Below are positions 45,593-54,398 of a stretch of 64,000 bases of DNA, one piece after another (positions within the stretch are counted from its first letter, which is position 1; every line of letters begins with the position of its first letter). Made by a program: the position numbers and the translations under genes. The stretch covers positions 1 to 64,000 of the forward strand of contig JAGPFR010000004.1 of the NCBI GenBank assembly GCA_018056425.1, read 5' to 3'. A model generated the notes under the pieces. The model worked only from the letters and a program-made list of their open reading frames with translations, was not told where the DNA came from and ran no database searches. This DNA is from Lachnospiraceae bacterium (GTDB lineage: Bacteria; Bacillota; Clostridia; Lachnospirales; Lachnospiraceae).

Positions 45593-45934
45593 TTAACATT
45601 CCTCCTCAAAAAGCTCAGGTGCCGCCTTCATTATCGCACGACACAATCCTTCATCTTTTACCGCAAGAGCACTTCGCAGATCTTTGCCCACAGCCCTGCC
45701 GAGAGATTCCCGGTCAGCGTAATATGCATACGGAACTTCATAATATTTGCATTTATCCGTATACATTTTCTTAGAGCCGTCGGATGCATCACCTGCTATC
45801 ACAACGCACATTGCCGTTCCGTCCCGAATACTTTCGAGCACCTGCGTTTCACCGCCGGCAATGTTGCCGCTCTTTTGTGCGATTCCAAGAAGTGATAATA
45901 CTTTGTCCTGCGTAATAACTCCTTCGGCGGTCAG
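45593..45934 (-). CDS. ylxQ: L7Ae/L30e-like RNA-binding protein (YlxQ)
   Basis: A small K-turn-binding-type protein of the L7Ae family. The part from VLESIRDGTAMCVVIAGDAS through MYTDKCKYYEVPY and SLGRAVGKDLRSALAV matches YlxQ. The homologous N-terminus KVLSLLGIAQKSGNIAGGE lies upstream of the first GTG, so the gene must start earlier. No ATG, GTG or TTG is in frame there. The best candidates are CTG at 45934 overlapping the ylxR stop (CTGA), giving 113 residues, or ATT at 45916 close behind GAAGGAG. The start is therefore unsettled. It lies between ylxR and infB as in other Firmicutes. Confidence 0.85.
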   Translation of the reverse strand: MTAEGVITQDKVLSLLGIAQKSGNIAGGETQVLESIRDGTAMCVVIAGDASDGSKKMYTDKCKYYEVPYAYYADRESLGRAVGKDLRSALAVKDEGLCRAIMKAAPELFEEEC

Positions 45935-46203
45935 CTTTCCGCCAGTCTTTTTCTGATATACTCGGATACTTCCGATACGGTATCCTTCGAAACCTGCATC
46001 TTGAATGCTTTGTTGAGAGCCTGTTTTTTTACGGCCTTTTCAAGGCAGTCTTCATTTAAGCATATGTATGCTCCGCGGCCGTTTGCACGTCCGGTGTCAT
46101 CTGCCTTAATAATGCCCTGCGGATCTTTGACGATCCTTATCATCGTCTTCTTGTCATGAATATCTCCGCAGCCGATGCATGTTCTCGAAACTTCGGATGC
46201 CAT
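45931..46203 (-). CDS. ylxR: YlxR-family nucleic-acid-binding protein (DUF448)
   Basis: A 90-residue basic protein with the family motif RTCIGCGDIHDKKTMIRIV followed by GRANGRGAYICLNEDCLEKA and a basic C-terminal helix. Members bind RNA or DNA; B. subtilis YlxR affects transcription. It starts at the last base of the nusA stop codon (one-base overlap). Confidence 0.93.
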   Translation of the reverse strand: MASEVSRTCIGCGDIHDKKTMIRIVKDPQGIIKADDTGRANGRGAYICLNEDCLEKAVKKQALNKAFKMQVSKDTVSEVSEYIRKRLAES

Positions 46204-47357
46204 TATTCCTGTACTTCCTCTTCGGATACTTCCTCAGTTGCTTCGTTGAATGCTTCATCCTCATCATCCGAATACTCGTAGTCCTCGTAACGGAATCCGG
46301 GAGCATCCTTAGCCTGGGACTCTGACTTGATATCGATCTTATAGCCGGTAAGACGTGCTGCAAGGCGGGCGTTCTGTCCCTCTTTACCGATTGCAAGAGA
46401 AAGCTGGTCATTGGGAACGACAACCTTGGCGGTCTTCTCATAAGGATCTGCAAATACGGCATTTACCGATGCGGGTGAAAGTGCATTCTGAACAAGGTTT
46501 CCGGGGTTGTCATCCCAGCAAACGATGTCAATCTTCTCGTCGTTGAGTTCGCTTACGACAGCGCCTACTCTGTCTCCGTTCATACCTACGCATGCGCCTA
46601 CGGGATCGACGTCGGGATTGTTGCTCCATACGGCGATCTTGGAACGGCTGCCGGGCTCACGTGCAATGCTTCTGATCTCTACGATACCGTCGGAAATCTC
46701 GGTTACTTCGTTTTCGAAGAGACATCTTACAAGCTCGGGATGAGTACGGCTTACGCTGATGCGGGGTCCCTTGGGAGTGGACTTGACATCGAGAACATAA
46801 ACCTTGAGTCTGTCTCCGTTTCTGTATCTCTCGCCGGGGATCATCTCTGACTCAGCAAGGATTCCGTCTGCCTTACCGAGGTTGAGGCTTACATTGCCTC
46901 CTACATAATGATTAACGGTACCGGTAACAACATTCTTTCTTCTGCCTGAGAACTGATCGAATACGGCATGTCTCTCCTCCTCACGGATCTTCTGGAGAAT
47001 GACGTTCTTCGCGCTCATTGCAGCGATACGGGTAAGTTCATCTGACTTGATATCAACCTGTACAACGTCTCCGATCTGTGCATCGGGCGCAATTGCCTGT
47101 GCATCTTCAAGAGAGATATCCTCAAGAGGGTCCATAACATCATCAGCGGTCTCAACAACGGTCTTCTCCGCATAGATGCGGTGATCGCCGGTCTCACGAT
47201 TGACCTCTGCACGTATGTTCTTGATGTTCTCATTTCTGCCATACAGCTGACGGCAACCTGCAACAAGAGCATTCTCGATAGCATCGAAAATAGCTTCTCT
47301 GTCTATGCCTTTTTCCTTTGCAAGCAGATTAAGACTCTCAATAAGTTCGCTGTTCAT
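46203..47357 (-). CDS. nusA: Transcription termination/antitermination protein NusA
   Basis: A 384-residue RNA polymerase cofactor. The N-terminal polymerase-binding domain ([22 protein letters not shown]) is followed by an S1 domain ([19 protein letters not shown]) and two KH domains ([42 protein letters not shown]). The C-terminal 35 residues are acidic. There are no acidic repeat domains, as usual in Firmicutes. ATG at 47357 has AAGGGA upstream; an upstream ATG adds 22 residues that overlap rimP and do not match the family. Confidence 0.96.
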   Translation of the reverse strand: MNSELIESLNLLAKEKGIDREAIFDAIENALVAGCRQLYGRNENIKNIRAEVNRETGDHRIYAEKTVVETADDVMDPLEDISLEDAQAIAPDAQIGDVVQVDIKSDELTRIAAMSAKNVILQKIREEERHAVFDQFSGRRKNVVTGTVNHYVGGNVSLNLGKADGILAESEMIPGERYRNGDRLKVYVLDVKSTPKGPRISVSRTHPELVRCLFENEVTEISDGIVEIRSIAREPGSRSKIAVWSNNPDVDPVGACVGMNGDRVGAVVSELNDEKIDIVCWDDNPGNLVQNALSPASVNAVFADPYEKTAKVVVPNDQLSLAIGKEGQNARLAARLTGYKIDIKSESQAKDAPGFRYEDYEYSDDEDEAFNEATEEVSEEEVQE

Positions 47358-47385
47358 TTTGTTTTTCCCTTTTCCCTTTCTGTTA

Positions 47386-47883
47386 TTAAAAATCCAAAGA
47401 CAGCTTGATCTGCGCGATATCATTTCGCTGCCAGACCGATGTGATTTCAGTTTCGGAATCTTCTATGGTGACCGTGTCCTTGTCGAAGGATTTAAGAATA
47501 CCTGCGATGGATTTGGATTTGATGGAACTTGCTTCATCCTCGCGGATCACCATTTGTTTGTAGAAGGAGATCTCAACGGACTGCCCGATCGATTTCTCGA
47601 GATGTCTGTCCTTCGAAAGTGTTCTTCCGAGGCCCGGACTTGAAACCTCCAAAATGTACTGTTCTTCGATCAGTCCGGATTCATCCAGTTTTGTTTCAAA
47701 TGCACGACTGACGTTTTCGCAGTCATCGATGGTTACTCCGCCCTCCTTATCGATATATGCGCGAAGGTATTTTTCGTTATTCTCCGTGACATATTCGACA
47801 TCGTATACCGATACGCCGTAGCTTTCGGTAACGGGAACGAGGAGCTCTTCAGCTTTATTAGCTATCTGTTCGGCTCTGCCCAT
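47386..47883 (-). CDS. rimP: Ribosome maturation factor RimP
   Basis: A 165-residue 30S maturation factor. Features are RAEQIANKAEELLVPVTESY, VYDVEYVTENNEKYLRAYID, GVTIDDCENVSRAFETKLDE and YILEVSSPGLGRTLSKDRHL. The ATG at 47883 has GGGAGGG six bases upstream. First gene of the rimP-nusA-ylxR-ylxQ-infB-rbfA-nrnA-truB-ribF operon; a hairpin and promoter lie just upstream. Confidence 0.95.
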   Translation of the reverse strand: MGRAEQIANKAEELLVPVTESYGVSVYDVEYVTENNEKYLRAYIDKEGGVTIDDCENVSRAFETKLDESGLIEEQYILEVSSPGLGRTLSKDRHLEKSIGQSVEISFYKQMVIREDEASSIKSKSIAGILKSFDKDTVTIEDSETEITSVWQRNDIAQIKLSLDF

Positions 47884-47905
47884 AAGCACCCTCCCAACAA
47901 ACAAG

Positions 47906-47931
47906 TAAGAGTGGCCGCATGGCCACTCTTA
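47906..47931 (-). promoter_or_regulatory. Leader hairpin of the rimP-nusA operon
   Basis: Near-perfect palindrome TAAGAGTGGCC / GGCCACTCTTA with a four-base loop, between the promoter and the rimP ribosome site. On the minus strand it is followed by CTTGTTTGTTGG, too weak for a full terminator; attenuation is possible since NusA is encoded downstream. Confidence 0.55.
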
Positions 47932-47948
47932 CATCAACTACTTAACAT

Positions 47949-47977
47949 AATGTATACCGAATACCGATGATTGTCAA
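47949..47977 (-). promoter_or_regulatory. Sigma-A promoter of the rimP-nusA operon
   Basis: Consensus TTGACA (47977-47972, minus strand) and TACATT (47954-47949) with a 17-base spacer. Confidence 0.8.
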
Positions 47978-47992
47978 GGGGGGGTGACAGTA

Positions 47993-48213
47993 TGGACGCT
48001 TCATTTTGTCATTTTCTAATGTGGAAGGTTTCTGCATTCCGCGGGGTGACACGGATGCATGATTTTCGAGACTTCGATGGTCTGCGGCATGAGATATAAC
48101 TATCATTGTTCTATGGCCGCCTGATCCCGAAAAGCGAGAAAATTATGCACCGTGGCAGGCCCCCAGGAATGCAGAAAACTTCTAAGAATATGGATGACAA
48201 AATGAAGCGTCCA
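47993..48213. repeat. Palindromic intergenic element, copy A
   Basis: A 221-base element bounded by perfect 20-base inverted repeats (TGGACGCTTCATTTTGTCAT at 47993-48012 and its complement at 48194-48213). Inner arms also pair imperfectly: TTTCTGCATTCC with GGAATGCAGAAA, and CACGGATGCATGATTTTCGA with the CGAAAAGCG...GCACCGTG arm. On the minus strand it shares TCTCGCTTTTCG, CAGGCGG and ATCGAAGTCTCGA with copy B at 61411-61678. It contains no convincing gene; an open frame over it is a by-product of the repeat. This and the adjoining promoter and terminator account for the 450-base gap between rimP and pepF. Confidence 0.7.
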
Positions 48214-48280
48214 GGACAGATCTATACCTCCGAAAAGTCCGGTTGATACAATAGGACCAAGCACCTGTCCGAAGCTTCCA

Positions 48281-48312
48281 TAAAAAAATGCACCGGAGAT
48301 TTCCGGTGCATT
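48281..48312 (-). terminator. Intrinsic terminator of pepF / opp operon
   Basis: Eleven-base stem AATGCACCGGA / TCCGGTGCATT, with TTTTTTTA following on the minus strand, 25 bases past the pepF stop. Confidence 0.9.
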
Positions 48313-48337
48313 TATAATACCATATCGGGCCTTTATA

Positions 48338-50011
48338 TCAGATTTTCTTTTTAAGTGCTTCAACAAGTTCTTCTATGCAACCGTCTTCAAAGGGACTTCT
48401 TAAGCCGCACTCCTTAAGCATGGGCTCATAGAATTTGGTAGCCGAGAGCTTGCAGAGCTTAAGGTAATCCTCGAATGCTCCTCTGAAGTCCTCATCCATT
48501 CTGACCTTAAACTGCATTGCACAGATGCTCGCAAGTACATAGTCGATGTAATAGAAAGGATTCTGGAAGATGTGTCCCTGTCTCTGCCAGTAACCGCCCT
48601 CTCCGAAGAAAGGATCTCCGTCATAATCAAGGTGAGGTCTGTAAGTCTTCTCAAGTTCTTTCCAGACCTGCTTTCTCTCTGCGGGAGTCATTGAAGGGTT
48701 CTCGTATACGATGTGCTGGAACTCATCAACCATACATCCGTAGGGAACGAAGATGATGGAATCCTCAAGGTGCATGGTAAGATAGTCGTCTTTTCTGTCA
48801 CCGAAGAACTTCTCCATCCATCCGTAGGTGAAATATTCCATTGACATGGAGTGGATTTCTGCGGTCTCCATGGTGATCTCATTATGCTCTGGGATAGGAT
48901 CGTTTCTGGTAACAAATCCCTGGAATGCATGTCCGCACTCGTGAGTGATAACATCAACATCTCCGCTGGTTCCGTTGAAGTTAGCAAAAATGAAAGGTGC
49001 CTTGTAATCGGGAAGGAATGTCATGTATCCTCCCTGGGTCTTGGTTTTTCTGCCGAGTACATCAAAGAGGTCATACTCTCTCATAAAGTCCATGAACTCT
49101 CCGGTTTCGGGTGAGAGCTCTCTGTACATCTCCTGACCTGCTGCAAGGATCTCTTCGGGAGTTCCTACGGGTGCAGGATTTCCCTGAGTGAAATGCACTT
49201 CGTTGTCGTAGTGCTTAAGTGAGTCAACGCCGATACGCTGACGTCTCTTCTCATGGATCATGGTAGCAAGGGGAACGAATGCTTCCTTAACCTGCTTCCT
49301 GAAATTCTCAACCTGCTCACGTCCGTAGCTGTTTCTGTTCATACGCATGTAGGCTAGAGGAATGTAATTCTCATATCCGAGCTCCTTTGCCTGCTTGGTA
49401 CGGTTGGCAACCATCTTATCGTAGATCTCGTCGATTTCGCTGGTTTTGCTTTGGAAGAATTCGCTGATTGCCTTCCAGGCTTTCTTTCTTACTTCTCTGT
49501 CCGAGTCGATAGCGAACTTTCTCATGAGGCTGAGGTTATATACTTCACCCTCGAAAGGAATCTTTGCGGTAGCGATGAGCTTGGTATAACGGCTGATAAG
49601 CTCATTCTCTTCCTGAGCAAGCTTAATGATCTTCTCATCAAATGATTTGATGGAAAGCTCCATGCTCTTAAATGCGACGGGGCCGAGCTTTTCTTCGAAC
49701 TCAGCTCTGAAAGGTGAATTATAAAGAACCTTGATATATTTGTTGTTACAGTTTGAAAACAGCGGAGTTACTTCATCGTAATAATCATTCTCCGCATCAT
49801 AGAACTTATCCGTGGTGTCAACATCGTGACGGATATGAGCTATGGTAAATTCGGTAAAAAAGTGATTGGAAAGCTCGGTTACTTTCTCATGAACCGCCCA
49901 GGCTTCTTCAAAGCTCTTCGCATTCTTAAGCGCCTCGGTAAGTTCGGTATATTCTTTTACCGCCTTATCGGAATCGATTCTCTCATAAGGGAGATCTTTA
50001 AACTTCTGCAT
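48338..50011 (-). CDS. pepF: Oligoendopeptidase F-like M3 metallopeptidase
   Basis: A 557-residue zinc peptidase of family M3 that cuts short peptides in the cytoplasm. The zinc motif HECGHAFQGF lies near residue 355, followed by a downstream Glu in EITMETAEIHSMSMEYF. TQGGYMTFLPDYKAPFIFANF and the C-terminal YYIDYVLASICAMQF are also typical. No signal peptide. It starts three bases after oppF stops, so it is the last gene of the oligopeptide transporter operon and should digest the peptides imported by it. Confidence 0.93.
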   Translation of the reverse strand: MQKFKDLPYERIDSDKAVKEYTELTEALKNAKSFEEAWAVHEKVTELSNHFFTEFTIAHIRHDVDTTDKFYDAENDYYDEVTPLFSNCNNKYIKVLYNSPFRAEFEEKLGPVAFKSMELSIKSFDEKIIKLAQEENELISRYTKLIATAKIPFEGEVYNLSLMRKFAIDSDREVRKKAWKAISEFFQSKTSEIDEIYDKMVANRTKQAKELGYENYIPLAYMRMNRNSYGREQVENFRKQVKEAFVPLATMIHEKRRQRIGVDSLKHYDNEVHFTQGNPAPVGTPEEILAAGQEMYRELSPETGEFMDFMREYDLFDVLGRKTKTQGGYMTFLPDYKAPFIFANFNGTSGDVDVITHECGHAFQGFVTRNDPIPEHNEITMETAEIHSMSMEYFTYGWMEKFFGDRKDDYLTMHLEDSIIFVPYGCMVDEFQHIVYENPSMTPAERKQVWKELEKTYRPHLDYDGDPFFGEGGYWQRQGHIFQNPFYYIDYVLASICAMQFKVRMDEDFRGAFEDYLKLCKLSATKFYEPMLKECGLRSPFEDGCIEELVEALKKKI

Positions 50012-50014
50012 TAA

Positions 50015-51067
50015 TTAATTCTCCTTAGTCTCCTTGTTTTCCGCAGAGATAGTTTTATCATACAAATGGCAGGCACAGAAATGGCCGGGCTCTACTTCCA
50101 TCATTTCGGGTGCTTTGTTTTTACATATCTCCATACACTTATCGCATCTTGTATGGAATTTACATCCCGAAGGAGGATTTGCGGGTGAAGGGATGTTGCC
50201 CTGAAGGACGATCCTGTTCATCTTGTAATCCGGATCGGGGACGGGAATCGCGGAAAAGAGTGCGGTTGTGTAAGGGTGAAGAGGATTTGAATAAATCTTC
50301 TCGGTCTCCGCATACTCAACCATGTTTCCGAGATACATAACACCTACGGTGTCGGATATATGTTCTACAACGGAAAGATCATGTGAGATAAACAGATATG
50401 TCAGTCCGAACTCTTTCTGAAGTTCTCTGAGCAGGTTGATGATCTGAGCCTGAATGGATACATCAAGTGCAGATACGGGCTCGTCACAGAGAATGAAATC
50501 CGGATTGAGTGCAAGTGCTCTTGCGATACAGATTCTCTGACGCTGTCCGCCGGAGAACTCGTGAGGGTAGCGGTTCTTGTGCCACTCCTGAAGTCCGCAG
50601 GCTTCCATTACTCTGGTAACGTAATCGTCAAGCTCTTCCTTGGGAACAATGCCGTGCTCTCTTACTGCCTCTGCAATGATCTCGCCGATGGGAAGTCTTG
50701 GAGAAAGGCTTGAATAGGGATCCTGGAAAATGATCTGGATCCTGGGACGGAGTTTTCTCAACTCTTCTTTGGATAACTTGAAGATATCCTGTCCGTCAAA
50801 ATAAACCTCTCCGTCGGTTTTATCCTGAAGTCTTAAGATAGTTCTTCCGGTTGTTGACTTACCGCATCCGGACTCACCTACAAGGCCCATGGTGGTTCCC
50901 TTCTTGATAACAAAAGAAACACCGTCGACTGCCTTTACATTACCTATGTTCATCTTAAAGAAGCTTGATTTGATGGGGAAGTACTTCTTCAGATTCTTGA
51001 CTACAAGAAGATTCTCACTGTCTTTTTCAGCGCCTTCAAACGGCATCTGATCTTTTACTTCGCTCAT
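50015..51067 (-). CDS. oppF: Oligopeptide ABC transporter ATP-binding protein (OppF/DppF)
   Basis: A 350-residue ATPase. Walker [13 protein letters not shown], signature FSGGQRQRICIARAL, Walker B FILCDEPVSALDVS and the H-loop in LFISHDLSVVEH are intact. The C-terminal oligopeptide-transport domain holds a cysteine cluster (CKFHTRCDKCMEIC) that often binds an iron-sulfur cluster in this family. It overlaps oppD by four bases. Confidence 0.94.
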   Translation of the reverse strand: MSEVKDQMPFEGAEKDSENLLVVKNLKKYFPIKSSFFKMNIGNVKAVDGVSFVIKKGTTMGLVGESGCGKSTTGRTILRLQDKTDGEVYFDGQDIFKLSKEELRKLRPRIQIIFQDPYSSLSPRLPIGEIIAEAVREHGIVPKEELDDYVTRVMEACGLQEWHKNRYPHEFSGGQRQRICIARALALNPDFILCDEPVSALDVSIQAQIINLLRELQKEFGLTYLFISHDLSVVEHISDTVGVMYLGNMVEYAETEKIYSNPLHPYTTALFSAIPVPDPDYKMNRIVLQGNIPSPANPPSGCKFHTRCDKCMEICKNKAPEMMEVEPGHFCACHLYDKTISAENKETKEN

Positions 51068-52302
51068 TTTAAAAGCTCCTCCGCATTTACGGTCTTGGGG
51101 TATCCGATAACTTCGCCTTCATCAAAAAATCTGTAGCATGATACGAAGTGGGTATCGGAGATCTTGATCTCAGGGGGATAATCTCCTCCTGCTTCGCCTA
51201 CCTTTGCTTTACATCTTTCGCACTGCATTTCGCAGCGGTCACGGAAGTAGCAATAGTCCGGCATATCTACGGGGTTGGGAACGCTTCCTTCGATGTTATA
51301 AAGCGCATCAACCTTCTTACCTACAACAGGCTTGGACTTCATAAGTCCGATGGTATAAGGATGTGCGGGATGATGGAATATATCATCCGCGGTTCCTTTT
51401 TCGATAACGCGTCCCGCATACATAACAACAACATAATCAGCCATGCTGGCAACAACACCCAGGTCATGGGTGATGAGCATAATGGATGAATTGATCTTGT
51501 TCTTAAGGTCTGCAAGAAGATCAAGGATCTGTGCCTGAATGGTAACATCGAGAGCTGTGGTGGGCTCGTCTGCGATGATAAGCTCGGGGCTGCATGCAAG
51601 AGCTATCGCGATCATTACACGCTGTCTCATACCGCCGGAAAGCTCGTGAGGATACATCTCATATACGCCCTCTTTATTGGCGATACCTACCATCTCAAGC
51701 ATCTCGAGAGTACGGGCCTTTATCTGCTCCTTGGTCATCTCGGGATGGTGAAGTTCGAGAACTTCGTTAACCTGCATTCCGATCTTAAAGACGGGATTAA
51801 GGCTTGTCATGGGCTCCTGGAAGATCATTGAGATTCTGTTTCCGCGGATCTCCTGCATTTTGGCAGTAGGAGTATTTACGATATTGTATGCGGTTCCGTC
51901 GCCGAGATTAAAACGGATCTCTCCGCCCACGGTCTGTCCGCTGGGTCTCTGGAGAAGCTGCATGAGCGAAAGGCTGGTTACGGACTTTCCGCATCCCGAC
52001 TCTCCTACGACTCCTACGGTCGAACACTTGGGAATATTAAAGTTGATCCCGTCAACCGCTTTTACGACACCAACGTCGGAAAAAAAGTAAGTGCAGACAT
52101 TATCGAACTCGACAACGTTGTTCTCATCCTTCATCTTGGTCGTATAAAGTGAAGGATCCTTCTTGGCATTTGCTCTGTCCGCTTCAAGTTTCTTGGTAAC
52201 CTTACGGTTAAACTTGGATATCTTTCTGGATTCTTTAGCGGATATATAAGAAGATGACTTTTTTTCTTCTTTCTTTTCTACTTTATCTTTGTTATCAGCC
52301 AT
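51064..52302 (-). CDS. oppD: Oligopeptide ABC transporter ATP-binding protein (OppD/DppD)
   Basis: A 412-residue ATPase. The ABC domain starts only at about residue 64 ([16 protein letters not shown]), after a Lys/Glu-rich N-terminal extension not seen in typical 330-residue OppD. Walker [14 protein letters not shown], signature [15 protein letters not shown], Walker [15 protein letters not shown] and H-loop LMLITHD-like sequence are present. The C-terminus has the cysteine cluster [21 protein letters not shown] lies upstream of ATG. It works with OppF on the OppBC pore. Confidence 0.93.
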   Translation of the reverse strand: MADNKDKVEKKEEKKSSSYISAKESRKISKFNRKVTKKLEADRANAKKDPSLYTTKMKDENNVVEFDNVCTYFFSDVGVVKAVDGINFNIPKCSTVGVVGESGCGKSVTSLSLMQLLQRPSGQTVGGEIRFNLGDGTAYNIVNTPTAKMQEIRGNRISMIFQEPMTSLNPVFKIGMQVNEVLELHHPEMTKEQIKARTLEMLEMVGIANKEGVYEMYPHELSGGMRQRVMIAIALACSPELIIADEPTTALDVTIQAQILDLLADLKNKINSSIMLITHDLGVVASMADYVVVMYAGRVIEKGTADDIFHHPAHPYTIGLMKSKPVVGKKVDALYNIEGSVPNPVDMPDYCYFRDRCEMQCERCKAKVGEAGGDYPPEIKISDTHFVSCYRFFDEGEVIGYPKTVNAEELLK

Positions 52303-52331
52303 GATAAACCTCTTACTAAAGCTTATTACTG

Positions 52332-54365
52332 TTATCTCTTGGACTTGGGATCGTATGCATCTCTTAATCCGTCACCTACGAAGTTAAATGCAATGACCGT
52401 AAGGCAGATAAGAAGACCAACGGGTATCCAGATGTGCTGGTAGTGAGCCATTGCGGTTGCGGATGAAACCGAGTTGATGATCGTTCCCCATGTTGCCAAA
52501 GGATGCTTAACACCAAGACCCAGGAACGAAAGCGTGGATTCTGTAAGAATGACAGAACCCATACCCATGGTCGCTATGACGATCAGCTGTGGCATTACGT
52601 TGGGAATAAGATGTCTGAAGATCCTCTTACGGACTCTGATTCCGGTTGCCTCTGCAGCGGTCATGAATTCCTGTTCACGAAGTGAGAGGATCTGTCCGCG
52701 CACCATACGTGCAACGCTTGCCCATCCGAGGAATCCCAGTGTAGCCATCATGATCAGCAGTCTTACGTATGTATCCATTCTCAGTGAATCCATCGTTGCA
52801 CCGAGGATGATCATAATGGGAAGTGAAGGCAGGCAGTAGAAAATATCTACCAGTCTCATGATAAGGTTATCAACCCATCCGCCGTAGTATCCTGCAAGAC
52901 CGCCCATGATTACTCCAAGGATGATCTCAAGGAAGACAACTACGAAACCTACCATAAGTGATACACGTCCGCCGTACATGATTCTTGCAAGAACATCGAA
53001 TCCATCGCCGTCTGTTCCGAGAACATGTTCTTTGGATGATGAAGCAAACATATCGATGACGTAGATCACCTGATCACAGTTGATGACATATTCTCCTGTA
53101 TCTTTCTTGGTGATCTTCAGTTCAGCTTCGGAATACTGAAGATTTCCGTCCTCATCATATACATAAAGACCGTTTTCATCCTGATAAGGGAGATTATATA
53201 CAAGGGTCTCGTTCTTGGAACCTGTCTCAGCCATTTCGGTAACAAGAGCTTCAAGTTCCTTTTTCAATGCATATTCAATACTGTCTTCACCTGTATATCT
53301 TCTAACGGAGAAATTGGAAAGCTCGGCTACTTCATTTCCGTCACCGTCCTGAAGTATAAGGATTCCTTCGGATTCAGTTACTTTGTAAGACTTGCCGTCA
53401 ACATCAAAAGTTTTTCCGTCAGTGATATGAAGAAGTGTATTTGCTTTAAGAGAATCGGTTACTTTAACGTCTGATGAAATGGCGTTGAATGTAAGCTTGG
53501 TATAGATCATCGCATCGGATGCACTGCCTGCCGAATATGCATCGTATCCGGAATTGGTTCCGACGAGATAATAGGTCTTACCGCTTACCGCAAAAGAATA
53601 AGCTTTATTCTCGGCAGCCTTTTCAAACGCATCCGCAAAAGACTCGGGAAGCGAATTATCAAACAGAACCACACCATCCAGTTCGGAATAGATGTTGTAT
53701 GATTTGGCAACATCCTTCTCATACAAATATCTGACTCCTTCATATGTGAATGATCCGCCGGTGCGGCTGAAATTATTCGTGAGTGCTTCGAGCAGGCCTT
53801 CAATCTCCTGTCCGGCAAAACTGATGCTTCCGCCCAACATATCATAGACACCGACCAGAGAGCTTCCTTCACCGACGGATGCAATCTTGGATGCATCTAC
53901 GGAAGAAAGAACGAAGACATCATCGTTAACTCTGCTGAGAAGAAATGATCCTTCATCGGAAGTGATGATCGCAGCATCTTCCCCTGAAGCAATGAGACTC
54001 TTTGCCACACTGTTAACGGAAGTGGTTATAGATCTGGGAACGGTAATATCAGCAGATACCGAATAACCGGTGTAGGTGGTCACTTCCTTGGCCAGAGCAT
54101 AATTAATATTCTGAGAATCGTATTTATAGAAGATCTCTTTCTGGCCGCAGTGATAAAAAATAGGTCCCAGGAAAGAGAATACGAACATTATGATCAGAAG
54201 AACGCTTCCGAATACGGCAAGACGGTTTCTGATAAATCTCTTGAAGACCTGTCTGCCGGGAGAGAGAACCTTAACACGGGCAACGTCGTCAAGTCTGGCA
54301 GCGACCTGATTACCGGTGCGTCCGGCCTTCGCTTTTAATATTTCATTTAAATTATATGAAGCCAT
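52332..54365 (-). CDS. oppC: Oligopeptide ABC transporter permease (OppC) with a large extracytoplasmic insertion
   Basis: A 677-residue permease, more than twice the usual 300. The cytoplasmic N-terminus and first helix (about 45-72: RNRLAVFGSVLLIIMFVFSF) are ordinary. About 375 residues of extracytoplasmic sequence follow (72-446), rich in Ser, Asp, Gly and Tyr with repeated beta-hairpin-like units (GSFLLSRVNDDVFVLSS; GKTYYLVGTNSGYDAYS; GKSYKVTESEGILILQ). The normal five-helix core resumes at HVLGTDGDGFDVLARIMYGG and includes the EAA loop REQEFMTAAEATGIRV. The insertion resembles no domain I know. It may contact the large OppA or the wall. AAAAGGA precedes ATG. Confidence 0.92.
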   Translation of the reverse strand: MASYNLNEILKAKAGRTGNQVAARLDDVARVKVLSPGRQVFKRFIRNRLAVFGSVLLIIMFVFSFLGPIFYHCGQKEIFYKYDSQNINYALAKEVTTYTGYSVSADITVPRSITTSVNSVAKSLIASGEDAAIITSDEGSFLLSRVNDDVFVLSSVDASKIASVGEGSSLVGVYDMLGGSISFAGQEIEGLLEALTNNFSRTGGSFTYEGVRYLYEKDVAKSYNIYSELDGVVLFDNSLPESFADAFEKAAENKAYSFAVSGKTYYLVGTNSGYDAYSAGSASDAMIYTKLTFNAISSDVKVTDSLKANTLLHITDGKTFDVDGKSYKVTESEGILILQDGDGNEVAELSNFSVRRYTGEDSIEYALKKELEALVTEMAETGSKNETLVYNLPYQDENGLYVYDEDGNLQYSEAELKITKKDTGEYVINCDQVIYVIDMFASSSKEHVLGTDGDGFDVLARIMYGGRVSLMVGFVVVFLEIILGVIMGGLAGYYGGWVDNLIMRLVDIFYCLPSLPIMIILGATMDSLRMDTYVRLLIMMATLGFLGWASVARMVRGQILSLREQEFMTAAEATGIRVRKRIFRHLIPNVMPQLIVIATMGMGSVILTESTLSFLGLGVKHPLATWGTIINSVSSATAMAHYQHIWIPVGLLICLTVIAFNFVGDGLRDAYDPKSKR

Positions 54366-54398
54366 GTCTCTTATTATTCCTTTTCTATTCTATATATA

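Noticed and set aside
45593..45841. ylxQ starting at the GTG giving 82 residues
   Set aside because: This would remove the conserved first helix and strand that are encoded in frame just upstream.
48103..48366. Open frame of 87 codons over the palindromic element and pepF terminator
   Set aside because: It crosses the element and the pepF terminator hairpin, has no family pattern and no ribosome site.
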